64,000 nt of DNA from Barnesiella propionica (lineage in GTDB: Bacteria; Bacteroidota; Bacteroidia; Bacteroidales; Barnesiellaceae), in the NCBI RefSeq assembly GCF_025567045.1, contig NZ_JAOQJK010000005.1, positions 218,501 to 282,500 of the forward strand. Direction: 5' to 3'. The position numbers were made by a program, and so were the translations under genes. Below are positions 1 to 8,649 of this stretch, in pieces. Positions within the stretch are counted from its first letter, which is position 1; each line of letters starts with the position of its first letter. The notes under the pieces were generated by a model that had not been told where the DNA came from, ran no database searches, and saw only the letters and a list, made by a program, of their open reading frames with translations.

Positions 1-843
1 GTGGAGGCGGTTGAGTCCCCGTACGTCCTTTCCGTATGATCCGGCTTCCCGGCGGAAACAAGCTGAATATGCCGTATTTTTTACCGGCAAATCGTTTTCA
101 TTGAAAATTACATCCCGGTACAAATTCGTTACCGGTACTTCGGCAGTGGGGATAAGATAAAGATCGTCCTCATTGCAGTGGTACATTTGCCCTTCTTTAT
201 CGGGTAATTGTCCGGTACCATATCCTGATGCGGCATTTACTACATAAGGCGGCTGTATTTCGAGGTAACCGGCTTCTCGGGCGTTATCCAGAAAGAAAGA
301 AATGAGTGCGCGTTGTAGACGGGCTCCCTTTCCTTTATATACGGGGAATCCGGCTCCGGTGATCTTTACGCCTAATTCGAAATCTATTAAATCGTATTTC
401 TTTGCCAGTTCCCAGTGGGGGAGGGCGTCTTCGGGCAATTCGGGAATTTTACCTCCTTCTTTTTCTATTAAGTTATCTTCTGCTGTACGTCCTTCAGGAA
501 CCATGGAGCAGGGAAGATTAGGTATGCCCAATAGAATATTTGTTATCTCATTCTCTGCCGATTTCATAGTTTCTTCCAGAATTTTGTTGGATTCTTTGAT
601 TTCGGCTGTTTTATTTTTTATTACGTCGGCTTCTTCCTTTTTTCCGGCTTTCATCAATTGTCCGGTTTGTGTCGCCAAAGTTTTCAGTTCTGCGAGTTTT
701 CCATCCAGCTCTGCCTGTGCGGCACGCCTTTGTTTATCCAGTTCTATGACTTTATTAATAAGAGCCTCTCCGTCGAAATGTTTAATAGCCAGTCGGCGAA
801 TTACTTCTCCGGGATTTTCTTTTATTACATTTAATGTAAGCAT
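1..843 (-). CDS. serS: Seryl-tRNA synthetase, N-terminal 281 residues (cut by window edge)
   Basis: This class II aminoacyl-tRNA synthetase charges tRNA-Ser with serine in the cytoplasm. The reading frame is open from ATG at 843 down to base 1 without a stop, so the 3' part lies outside the window. The first 100 or so residues form the charged, heptad-rich arm that binds the long variable arm of tRNA-Ser (starts MLTLNVIKENPGEVIRRLA). Class II motif 2 is visible at the edge (FRREAGSYGKDVRGLNRLH, about residues 263-281). The family is about 420 residues long, so roughly two thirds is present. The gene lies 35 bases downstream of the YqeY-like gene on the same strand and is probably the last reader of the dcw transcript or has its own weak promoter. 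Confidence 0.95.
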   Translation of the reverse strand, partial: MLTLNVIKENPGEVIRRLAIKHFDGEALINKVIELDKQRRAAQAELDGKLAELKTLATQTGQLMKAGKKEEADVIKNKTAEIKESNKILEETMKSAENEITNILLGIPNLPCSMVPEGRTAEDNLIEKEGGKIPELPEDALPHWELAKKYDLIDFELGVKITGAGFPVYKGKGARLQRALISFFLDNAREAGYLEIQPPYVVNAASGYGTGQLPDKEGQMYHCNEDDLYLIPTAEVPVTNLYRDVIFNENDLPVKNTAYSACFRREAGSYGKDVRGLNRLH

Positions 844-878
844 AATATTTATCTATAAAATAATAAGTGGGAGGTGAT

Positions 879-1328
879 TTATGCCAATAATTCTTTAACT
901 TTTGCAGAGATTGCTTTACCATCTGCACGTCCGGCAAGTTTTTTGGATGCTATACCCATTACTTTCCCCATTTCTTTAGCCGATGTGGCACCGACTTCGG
1001 CTATTATTACTTTGAGTTCTGCTTCCAGTTCTGTTTCAGTCATTTGCTTCGGAAGATATTCTTCTATTACTTTTGCTTCTGCAAGTTCTGGTTCTGCCAG
1101 GTCCGGGCGGTTTTGTTCGGTATATATCTGGGCGCTTTCTTTGCGTTGTTTCACCATTTTTGCCAGAATTTTAAGAGCGGTGTCGTCACTGAGTTCTCCG
1201 TCGGAACCTTTGGCGGTCTTAGCTTCCAAGAATTCTTTTTTTATTCCTCTAAGGGCTTCCAGTCTCACTTTGTCTTTTGCCAGCATGGCATTTTTGATGT
1301 CACTGCTGACCCGGTCAAATAAATTCAT
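879..1328 (-). CDS. GatB/YqeY-domain protein
   Basis: This 149-residue soluble protein matches the YqeY family, which is related to the tRNA-binding tail domain of the amidotransferase subunit GatB. Its precise role is unknown; a link to tRNA handling is inferred from the fold. The chain is highly charged and helical, starting MNLFDRVSSDIKNAMLAKDK, with the family-like stretches LRGIKKEFLEAK and VIEEYLPKQMTE. The conserved C-terminal region includes MGKVMGIASKKLAGRADGK. Length is normal for the family. It lies 22 bases after ftsZ and 35 bases before serS, all on the minus strand, so it is probably co-transcribed with the dcw cluster. Confidence 0.9.
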   Translation of the reverse strand: MNLFDRVSSDIKNAMLAKDKVRLEALRGIKKEFLEAKTAKGSDGELSDDTALKILAKMVKQRKESAQIYTEQNRPDLAEPELAEAKVIEEYLPKQMTETELEAELKVIIAEVGATSAKEMGKVMGIASKKLAGRADGKAISAKVKELLA

Positions 1329-1350
1329 TGTATATAAAGTTTAGCGTTTT

Positions 1351-2670
1351 TTAGTTATTAAAGAATATTTTTCCTGTATGGTTATTACCTTCTTTTTCTT
1401 TATCATTATCCTTCTCTTTTTCTTCCGCCTCAGGTGCCGTATTTTTATTTTGCATCTGCGCTTTGAATTGAGAATCCCTGTTATAAGCCGGGCTATTGTC
1501 TATTTTTTCCAGTAATTCTTCGTCATCCATTTGGGACGGATCCAGTATGACATATTGCATACGTGCTTTGATGCGTTCGTTCTCTCGTAGTGCGTCTTCT
1601 CCATACTGGTCTGCCAAAGGATCGGTAGTTTTTCTCGGTTCCGGTTTTTTACCGTCTTTGTTTATAGCAGGAATATTATTTTCCGGAAGTGTTACGTCAA
1701 AACCGGTTGCGAGGATTGTGATCTTGATATCGTTCCCAAGTGAATTGTCGTAACCGGCTCCCCATATAACATCTACATTCTTTTCAAATTTAAGCATGAA
1801 TGTTTTTAATTCATGTGTTTCCTCCATTTTCATTTGTGCCTGTTCCTCTTCAGAGAAATATAGGTTAATGAGTACACGCTTTGCTCCGAATACATCTTTG
1901 TTATTGAGCAAAGGAGAATGGAGGGCGTCCTCAATAGCTTTGGTCAGACGTTTTTCACCTGAACCGAAACCAGTACTGATAATGGCTACACCACCGTCTC
2001 TCAGTGTCGTGTTAACATCGGCGAAGTCGAGATTTACGTGGCTGTTGGTCGTAATGATTTCCGCAATGCTCCTGGCGGCAGTCGTAAGTGTGTCATCTGC
2101 TTTGGCAAAAGCATTCATGAAATTTAAGTCGGGGTATATTTCGCTTAACCTTTCATTGTTGATGACGAGGAGAGCATCTACATATTGCCGCATTTCTTCA
2201 ACCCCTGCTAATGCTTTCCTTATTTTAGGTTCTCCTTCGAAAAGGAATGGGATTGTAACTATTCCTACTGTAAGTACGCCCAGCCCCTTTGCAATGCGTG
2301 CCACTACTGGTGCTGCTCCTGTGCCGGTTCCGCCACCCATACCTGCTGTGATGAATACCATTTTGGTGCCGTCGTTGAATAGTTTTGAGATTTCTTCTTC
2401 ACTTTCTTCTGCGGCTGCACGGGCTATTTCTGGTTTATTGCCGGCACCCAACCCCTGGGTGATGGATTTTCCCAGCTGTACTTTCCGTGGGATAGGAGAC
2501 TTAGTCAGTGCCTGATTATCGGTATTGCACAATACGAAGGTAACATCGTTGATACCTTGTTTGTACATGTGGTTCACGGCATTACCGCCACCACCACCCA
2601 CACCTATCACCTTAATAATGGAAGGTGAGGCAGATTTGAACCCGAAGTCCATCATTTCGTTCTCGTCCAT
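1351..2670 (-). CDS. ftsZ: Cell division protein FtsZ
   Basis: FtsZ is the tubulin-like GTPase that polymerises at midcell and scaffolds the divisome. The glycine-rich nucleotide-binding segment VIGVGGGGGNAVNHM follows a short N-terminal extension, and the tubulin signature GGGTGTG is at residues 112-118. The T7 synergy-loop region (NLDFADVNTTLRDGG) is intact. The protein has 439 residues. After about residue 330 the globular core gives way to a charged, low-complexity linker rich in Glu, Lys and Asn, and the chain ends in a short basic/aromatic tail (HTGKIFFNN). That tail takes the place of the usual C-terminal peptide that binds FtsA, so the peptide may differ in this lineage. It lies 23 bases after ftsA and is the last divisome gene of the cluster. 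Confidence 0.98.
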   Translation of the reverse strand: MDENEMMDFGFKSASPSIIKVIGVGGGGGNAVNHMYKQGINDVTFVLCNTDNQALTKSPIPRKVQLGKSITQGLGAGNKPEIARAAAEESEEEISKLFNDGTKMVFITAGMGGGTGTGAAPVVARIAKGLGVLTVGIVTIPFLFEGEPKIRKALAGVEEMRQYVDALLVINNERLSEIYPDLNFMNAFAKADDTLTTAARSIAEIITTNSHVNLDFADVNTTLRDGGVAIISTGFGSGEKRLTKAIEDALHSPLLNNKDVFGAKRVLINLYFSEEEQAQMKMEETHELKTFMLKFEKNVDVIWGAGYDNSLGNDIKITILATGFDVTLPENNIPAINKDGKKPEPRKTTDPLADQYGEDALRENERIKARMQYVILDPSQMDDEELLEKIDNSPAYNRDSQFKAQMQNKNTAPEAEEKEKDNDKEKEGNNHTGKIFFNN

Positions 2671-2693
2671 AGCCGTATATCGTTTTATGTTTA

Positions 2694-4031
2694 TTATTTG
2701 ATTTGTTCGTCACTTTCATCCAGCAATTTTTTAGACACATTTTTGAGTGTCTCTACAATTCCGCCGAACGGGTTTCTGTTCTTGTGACTTTCTTCTTTTA
2801 TTTTCTTTAATTTTTTCTTGTCTTCTTTTTTGGAAGGAACGTAAAACTCTTCCTCTTCTTCCACTTTATCCTGTTTCGGGAGAACTGTACAAATATTATT
2901 TCCGGCAGCCAGAATAGAGATTCCTTCTATAAATTCTATTCCGGTATTTCTTTCTTTGCTGTCTATGATAATATCTTTTCTCAGAGTGCCTTTTCTTACT
3001 TTCATGCCGCTTTTTTCGGCCAGGAGTTCTTGTATGTTCTTAAGTTTGGAGCCTCCGCCGATAATAATGATACCCGCTGACAATTGTTTATTGTCAAATT
3101 TTGCATAACGTATCTGTGCCAGGACATTCTCCACTATTTCTTCGATGCGCGCTTCAATAACCCGGGAGCATGTATTCAGGTTAACTTGTGTGGAGTCTAT
3201 GCCTTCGATATTGAATTTCATATCTTTGTCTACACGTGAACCCATCGCATCACCCAATAATATTTTGATACGTTCGGCGTCCGATTCTGTTACATTGAGA
3301 CTGGCGATATCCCGTGTGATGTTCCTGCTCCCTAATGGTATAGTGACCAGATAGCGTAAATAATCGTTTTTGTAGATAGATACAGTTGTGGTTTCCGCTC
3401 CAAAATCGACTAAGATACATCCTAATTTTTTTTCTTCATCGGTAAGTACTTGAGAGGCCGAAACGATGGGAGTCAGAATGAAGCCTGCAACTGGGAGCTT
3501 TATCTCTTCGACAAGACGTGTATCTATATTTTTTTTCAATGACGGTTTGGCGACAATCAGTTTAAGATTGGCTTCTATATTCGAACCGAATACTCCTACC
3601 GGATTTTTTTCAGGACGATTATCTATAATATATTCGGTCGGCAATACGCTGATAATTTCGGTATTAGCTACGGGAATTCTTTTACTTTCGGCAATGATAC
3701 GTTCTATAATACTATCTGTAATTTGTGTATCTTCCGGTAATTGAAGCGGAATAGTTGTATCTATGCTGTGGAGGGACTGTCCCGAAATTCCTACATATAA
3801 TTTAGTGATCTTATGAGGGGCGATCCGGTTTTCCAGTTTGGTAATAATTTTTTTTACCCTTCCGGCAGTTTCCCGGACATTCACTATACATCCTCTTTTG
3901 ATGTATTCGGCGATGTCTTCTTTTTCAATGGCCGAGACTATGAGTTGTCCTTCTTCATTTTTATAACCGGCCAGTCCCGTAATTTTAGAACTGCCCAATT
4001 CCAGTGCCACGATATATTTTTCTACTTCCAT
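2694..4031 (-). CDS. ftsA: Cell division protein FtsA
   Basis: FtsA is the actin-like ATPase that tethers FtsZ filaments to the inner membrane and recruits later divisome proteins. The phosphate-binding loop ALELGSSKITGLAGY is near residue 10, and further actin-fold motifs follow (LVDFGAETTTVSIY and GIIIIGGGSKLKNIQELL). The chain is 445 residues long. It ends in a strongly charged linker and then an amphipathic stretch (FGGIVETLKNVSKKLLD) suited to membrane attachment. ftsA lies 23 bases downstream of ftsQ and 23 bases upstream of ftsZ, the usual order in this group. Confidence 0.97.
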   Translation of the reverse strand: MEVEKYIVALELGSSKITGLAGYKNEEGQLIVSAIEKEDIAEYIKRGCIVNVRETAGRVKKIITKLENRIAPHKITKLYVGISGQSLHSIDTTIPLQLPEDTQITDSIIERIIAESKRIPVANTEIISVLPTEYIIDNRPEKNPVGVFGSNIEANLKLIVAKPSLKKNIDTRLVEEIKLPVAGFILTPIVSASQVLTDEEKKLGCILVDFGAETTTVSIYKNDYLRYLVTIPLGSRNITRDIASLNVTESDAERIKILLGDAMGSRVDKDMKFNIEGIDSTQVNLNTCSRVIEARIEEIVENVLAQIRYAKFDNKQLSAGIIIIGGGSKLKNIQELLAEKSGMKVRKGTLRKDIIIDSKERNTGIEFIEGISILAAGNNICTVLPKQDKVEEEEEFYVPSKKEDKKKLKKIKEESHKNRNPFGGIVETLKNVSKKLLDESDEQIK

Positions 4032-4054
4032 ATGATTACGATAGTATTTGGACG

Positions 4055-4816
4055 TTATTCTTTCGGTATGATATTATTCGGCTTTTTATCTCTGCGCGTA
4101 CATACGATCTGATTATCGAATTGGACCGATATTGTATCGTATGTGTTCCAGCCGATACGGGAAAAGGCTTGTTTGTAAAGGCACATGAGATTACTCAGTT
4201 TTGTTTCTAAATTTTCTGTATCTCCCAGTATGATCAGTTGGTCTCCGATTCGCGGGATAAGTTCTATCTCTCCGCTCTGGTTCACGTAGATTTGTTCTAT
4301 CTGAGAATTCCAGAATTTATCATTCTGTAAATAAAGCGCAAGAGGGAGCAATTTGTTCACAGCAAATTCCTGATTAAATTCTCCGGTTGCTACCGGAACA
4401 TAGGATAATGTCATAAAATTACTTGTAATGCGCTTCCCCTGTTTGTCCAGATAATAGGTGCTGTCGGGGGTAATCGCCCTTAATACGGGAATACGCTGAC
4501 TTACATCTATCCGTATGTTCCCGTTTACTTTTTTATAACATTGAACATTACTTAAAATATCATTCTTTTTCAGTATTTCTTCAATCCGTTCCGTATTTAC
4601 GTCTGTCAATAATTTTCCGGCGGGGGACAAATTTGATTTTTCGATGAGTTTGAGAATATCTTTATCACTGATATAATGTAAACGGGTACTATCTAAAACA
4701 GCTATCTCTATCTTGTTACATTTCTTTTCTCTTGCCAGCGTAGAACAATAGGCAAAAGCGGCGAAAAGATATGCAATCAACAGAACTAATGATATGAGTT
4801 TTAGAACAGTTTTCAT
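4055..4816 (-). CDS. ftsQ: Cell division protein FtsQ
   Basis: FtsQ is a bitopic inner-membrane divisome protein that links early and late division proteins. It has one hydrophobic segment near the N-terminus (about residues 6-25, LISLVLLIAYLFAAFAYC). A periplasmic part follows, with a POTRA-like beginning (IAVLDSTRLHYISDKDILKL) and the segment VNGNIRIDVSQRIPVLRAI. At 253 residues it is normal for the family, which is poorly conserved in sequence, so position counts for much of the call. Its ATG overlaps the murC stop by four bases (ATGA), which suggests translational coupling, and ftsA follows. Confidence 0.9.
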   Translation of the reverse strand: MKTVLKLISLVLLIAYLFAAFAYCSTLAREKKCNKIEIAVLDSTRLHYISDKDILKLIEKSNLSPAGKLLTDVNTERIEEILKKNDILSNVQCYKKVNGNIRIDVSQRIPVLRAITPDSTYYLDKQGKRITSNFMTLSYVPVATGEFNQEFAVNKLLPLALYLQNDKFWNSQIEQIYVNQSGEIELIPRIGDQLIILGDTENLETKLSNLMCLYKQAFSRIGWNTYDTISVQFDNQIVCTRRDKKPNNIIPKE

Positions 4817-6183
4817 TTATTCAATAATATATCACGAATTTGGGGGAGCATTCGGTCAATATCTCCTGCCCCCAAAGTAATTAAAACCTCAAAGTTACGG
4901 TCTTTTATTGTTTCAAGCAACATTTTTTTAGTACAAAGTTCTTTCTTTCTGCATGTTACTTTATTAAATATTATTTGTGACGATATCCCGGGTATGGGGA
5001 TCTCTCTTGCCGGATAGATTTCGAGTAATATCAATTCATCGGCGTGTGATAATGCTTCGGCGAATTGTGGCGCAAAATCCCGGGTGCGGCTGTAAAGATG
5101 CGGCTGAAATATAACACTGATACGTTTTTCCGGATAGAGTGCCTTTACAGATGTGATGCTGGCTCTTATTTCATCGGGATGATGTGCATAATCGTCGATC
5201 ATCACTATATTTTTTTCTTTTACCCAAAAGTCAAATCTCCGTTTGGCTCCTTTGAATGAAGCCATAGCTTTACGAATATCCTGTGCCGGAATACCGTTGA
5301 GCCATGCGATCGCTATTGATGCGACAGCATTCTCTATGTTTATCTCTACCGGAACTCCCAGTTCGATATCCGGTATAGAGTCTCCGGGTGCTATAAAATC
5401 GAATATGATCTGTCCGTTACCTATCCTGATATGTTCGGCGTGGAAGTCACCTCCTTTGTTTGCCGAATACTGATAGATTTTAACTCCCTCCTGAACGCGG
5501 GGAATGGCTTTGATGCCCTTTTTCATGATCAAACATCCTCCGGGCTGGATGAGAGAGGTAAAATGAGAAAAGCTTTCCAGGTATGCCTCTTCATTGCCAT
5601 ATATGTCAAAATGGTCCGGATCAGTTGCTGTAATTACTGCCATATATGGATGCAGACGATGGAACGAACGATCATATTCGTCGGCTTCAATAATAGAGAA
5701 AGGACTAGTCTCCGAAAGAATCAGATTACTGTCATAATTTTTTAAAATCCCACCCAGAAAAGCGTTGCATCCTATTGCGGACTGATGAAAAATATGGGCA
5801 GCCATGCTGGATGTCGTCGTTTTACCGTGTGTACCGGCGAAACATAGACCTTTACTTGAACTTGTGATAAGTCCTAATAGTTCTGATCTCTTTATTACCT
5901 TAAATCCGTTGTTACGGAAATATTCCAGTCCTTTGTGATTTTCCGGTATGGCTGGAGTGTATATTACTAATGTATTTTCCGGATTTTTACAGTAAGAAGG
6001 AATAGAATCTTCATCTTCATCGAAAAAGAGTTCAATGCCTTCACTTTGTAGCTGGTCGGTCAGGTGTGAAGGTGTTTTATCATATCCGGCTACCTTCATG
6101 CCCTTTGCAAGACAATAACGTTCCAGAGCACTCATGCCAATACCGCCGGCTCCTACGAAATATATCGATTTATAATTTTCCAT
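4813..6183 (-). CDS. murC: UDP-N-acetylmuramate--L-alanine ligase MurC
   Basis: MurC adds L-alanine to UDP-N-acetylmuramic acid, the first peptide step of peptidoglycan precursor synthesis in the cytoplasm. The N-terminal UDP-binding Rossmann motif reads FVGAGGIGMSALERYCLAKG. The ATP-binding P-loop of Mur ligases (GTHGKTTT) is at residues 117-124. The central domain contains EADEYDRSF, and the C-terminal domain has DDYAHHPDEI and VIFQPHLYSRT. The length of 456 residues is typical. The start codon abuts the murG stop with no gap, and the stop overlaps ftsQ, consistent with tight operon coupling. Confidence 0.98.
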   Translation of the reverse strand: MENYKSIYFVGAGGIGMSALERYCLAKGMKVAGYDKTPSHLTDQLQSEGIELFFDEDEDSIPSYCKNPENTLVIYTPAIPENHKGLEYFRNNGFKVIKRSELLGLITSSSKGLCFAGTHGKTTTSSMAAHIFHQSAIGCNAFLGGILKNYDSNLILSETSPFSIIEADEYDRSFHRLHPYMAVITATDPDHFDIYGNEEAYLESFSHFTSLIQPGGCLIMKKGIKAIPRVQEGVKIYQYSANKGGDFHAEHIRIGNGQIIFDFIAPGDSIPDIELGVPVEINIENAVASIAIAWLNGIPAQDIRKAMASFKGAKRRFDFWVKEKNIVMIDDYAHHPDEIRASITSVKALYPEKRISVIFQPHLYSRTRDFAPQFAEALSHADELILLEIYPAREIPIPGISSQIIFNKVTCRKKELCTKKMLLETIKDRNFEVLITLGAGDIDRMLPQIRDILLNK

Positions 6184-7308
6184 TTATTTTCTGTTTTTCT
6201 CTATCAACTCTATAATCATCTCGGCAATACGTGACGCTGAGTCGTGTTGTCCTAGTGCCAGTATTTCGCTATTCATTTTATCGCATAAAGTCGTATTCCC
6301 GATAGTGGATAGGGCCTTGGGTATTAATTTCTCCACAGCTTCGTTATCCTTGATAAGGATCGCGGCACCCCGCGAAGAAAGTGCCTGGGCATTTTTTGTC
6401 TGATGGTCTTCCGCTACATTAGGAGAGGGTACCAGAATGCACGGTTTACCTAACAGGCATAATTCCGATATGGAGCTGGCACCTGCCCGGGAAATAACCA
6501 AGTCGGCCATTTTGTATGCCATATCCATCCTGGAGATGAATGGCATTTGTTTTATATTTTCTGCTTTTATTTTGCTGAGAGCATCTTTTGCTTTGTCATC
6601 GTAATTTTTGCCGGTTTGCCATATTAATTGGACATCGCTTTTTGCCAGTTTCCCCAGATGCGCTGTCACGCTTTGGTTTATAGTGCGTGCTCCCAGACTA
6701 CCTCCGATAATCAATATCGTCTTTTTAGCCGGGTCGAGACCGAAAAACATCGCGGCTTCTTCCCGCGTACAAGAGCTGTTTAATAAATCCTGACGAATAG
6801 GATTTCCCGTAAGTTTTATTTTGTTTTTCGGGAAAAAACGTTCCATATTTTCGTATGCTACGCAAATGGCGGAAGCTTTGGAAGATAATAATTTATTAGT
6901 GACACCGGCGTAGGAATTCTGTTCTTGTATGAGGGTCGGGATACCCATACGGGATGCTACCCATAGTGTTGGTCCGCTTGCATATCCGCCTACGCCTACA
7001 GCTATGTCGGGTTTAAAAGTTTTTATGGCAATGCGTGCTTTGCGGATACTTTCCAAAAGTTTATATATCACTTTTGCATTCTTCAGCAGATTTTTCCGGT
7101 TAAAGCCATACACAGGAAGTCCTATGATTTCATATCCTGCAGCCGGAACTTTCTCCATCTCCATCCTGTTTTCTGCTCCTATAAAAAGGATTTCGGCTTC
7201 CGGATGTTTTGTACGGACTGCGTTAGCTATTGCTATGGCCGGGAAAATATGTCCTCCTGTCCCGCCTCCGCTAATCAAAACTTTTATGTGGTTGTTATTA
7301 TTTGTCAT
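6184..7308 (-). CDS. murG: UDP-GlcNAc--undecaprenyl-pyrophosphoryl-MurNAc-pentapeptide transferase MurG
   Basis: MurG is a membrane-associated GT28 glycosyltransferase that converts lipid I to lipid II on the inner face of the cytoplasmic membrane. The N-terminal loop GGGTGGH is at residues 14-20. The donor-binding half contains ILIIGGSLGARTIN, and the family motif DLVISRAGASSISELC is present. I chose the ATG at 7308 (374 residues); a TTG two codons upstream would overlap the ftsW stop. It lies just after ftsW and directly before murC. Confidence 0.97.
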   Translation of the reverse strand: MTNNNNHIKVLISGGGTGGHIFPAIAIANAVRTKHPEAEILFIGAENRMEMEKVPAAGYEIIGLPVYGFNRKNLLKNAKVIYKLLESIRKARIAIKTFKPDIAVGVGGYASGPTLWVASRMGIPTLIQEQNSYAGVTNKLLSSKASAICVAYENMERFFPKNKIKLTGNPIRQDLLNSSCTREEAAMFFGLDPAKKTILIIGGSLGARTINQSVTAHLGKLAKSDVQLIWQTGKNYDDKAKDALSKIKAENIKQMPFISRMDMAYKMADLVISRAGASSISELCLLGKPCILVPSPNVAEDHQTKNAQALSSRGAAILIKDNEAVEKLIPKALSTIGNTTLCDKMNSEILALGQHDSASRIAEMIIELIEKNRK

Positions 7309-7310
7309 AT

Positions 7311-8624
7311 TCAAATATTCGTTGGATTAATAGCCTTGATGTCTTCAGGGATATTTTCCTGATTTTTATTTTCTGTAATATTTCCGCTATCGTCTTCATG
7401 AATTGCCGTACGACTTACACTGAGCATCATACCGAAACCTATACAGGCTATTATCATCGAAGATCCTCCTTTGCTGATAAGAGGCAGCGGTTGGCCTGAT
7501 ACGGGAAAAACTCCTACTACGATAGCCATGTGGAATAATGCCTGAAATGCGATCATTAAAGCTATGCCCATAATGAGTAGAGCCGGGTAAGCTTTGGTAC
7601 ATTTGCGGGCGATAAGTCCGGCGCGGATAAGCAATGAAATGTATAGAAACATGACTACCAGACCGCCTATAAATCCGGTATCTTCAATAATAATAGCATA
7701 GATAAAATCGGAATAAGCCAATGGTAAACGAGAGTTTTCCCGGCTGTTTCCCGGAAATACCCCTATAGCACCACCATTGGCTAGAGCCATTGCCGCATGA
7801 TGCTGCTGGCGGTTGTAAGAGGTCGTAGGTTTTGAATATTCGGGAATACTGTCGCCTACGAAAAAATATTCCAAACGTTTTTTCCATGTCCCGCTTCGTT
7901 CTACATGTTTTGTGGCCAGCTCTGTCTGAGCTTTCTCTATCTTTTCGGATTTACCCGACATGGCGGCGAATCCTACTGCTCCTGCGGTAATGAGAACGCA
8001 TAAAATAAGTCCAATCTTGCGGAATTCCACACCACCTATCAGCATCATACTACCACTTATCGAGACCAGTAATAATGTGTTGGTAAGACCTTGTGTTATC
8101 AATAGTGCGGAAAATATTGCGACAAGAATCAGGCACCAGATAATCGCTTTATTTCTTACGCCATTGGTTATCTGGTTTCTTGCCAGTATGTATGCCATTG
8201 AAAGCACGACTGCCAGTTTTGCCAGCTCGGCCGGTTGCACCGATATACCTAATAAGGTGAAGCTTCGGCGTGCACCGTTGATATAATCTCCGAAGAATAT
8301 AGTGTAAAAGACCAGACCTATGGATAATGGTACGACCAATATAGGTAGAGTTCTGAACCATTTGTAAGGAATATGCTGAATGCCGTAGACCAGCATTCCT
8401 CCCCCTATAAGTAATATAACATGCTTGAATATGGGACTGAATACGCTGGCTCCGTTCCTGATCTCCTGGCTGCAAGCACTGAAAACTTCAACCACAGAGA
8501 TAAGACATAATGTGATAAAGATTCCCCAGATGTAGCGGTCTCCCTGTAGTTGTGATTTCTGAGGAGCTTTTTCATCGGGAAGTTTTTTTTCTTCTCCGGA
8601 TATGTTATTTTCGGTATCGGTCAT
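7311..8624 (-). CDS. ftsW: SEDS peptidoglycan polymerase FtsW
   Basis: FtsW is the multispanning SEDS glycosyltransferase that polymerises septal peptidoglycan with its partner PBP, here FtsI encoded upstream. The 437-residue chain has about ten hydrophobic helices after a hydrophilic N-terminal stretch of some 30 residues. Family stretches include ISVQPAELAKLAVVLSMAY, QQHHAAMALANGGAIGVFPG and the C-terminal FPVSGQPLPLISKGGSSM. A long periplasmic loop rich in charge lies between the middle helices. It lies between murD and murG, as in other Bacteroidales, so an RodA role is unlikely. Confidence 0.95.
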   Translation of the reverse strand: MTDTENNISGEEKKLPDEKAPQKSQLQGDRYIWGIFITLCLISVVEVFSACSQEIRNGASVFSPIFKHVILLIGGGMLVYGIQHIPYKWFRTLPILVVPLSIGLVFYTIFFGDYINGARRSFTLLGISVQPAELAKLAVVLSMAYILARNQITNGVRNKAIIWCLILVAIFSALLITQGLTNTLLLVSISGSMMLIGGVEFRKIGLILCVLITAGAVGFAAMSGKSEKIEKAQTELATKHVERSGTWKKRLEYFFVGDSIPEYSKPTTSYNRQQHHAAMALANGGAIGVFPGNSRENSRLPLAYSDFIYAIIIEDTGFIGGLVVMFLYISLLIRAGLIARKCTKAYPALLIMGIALMIAFQALFHMAIVVGVFPVSGQPLPLISKGGSSMIIACIGFGMMLSVSRTAIHEDDSGNITENKNQENIPEDIKAINPTNI

Positions 8625-8649
8625 TATAAAACGTATTTATGCAATGTGA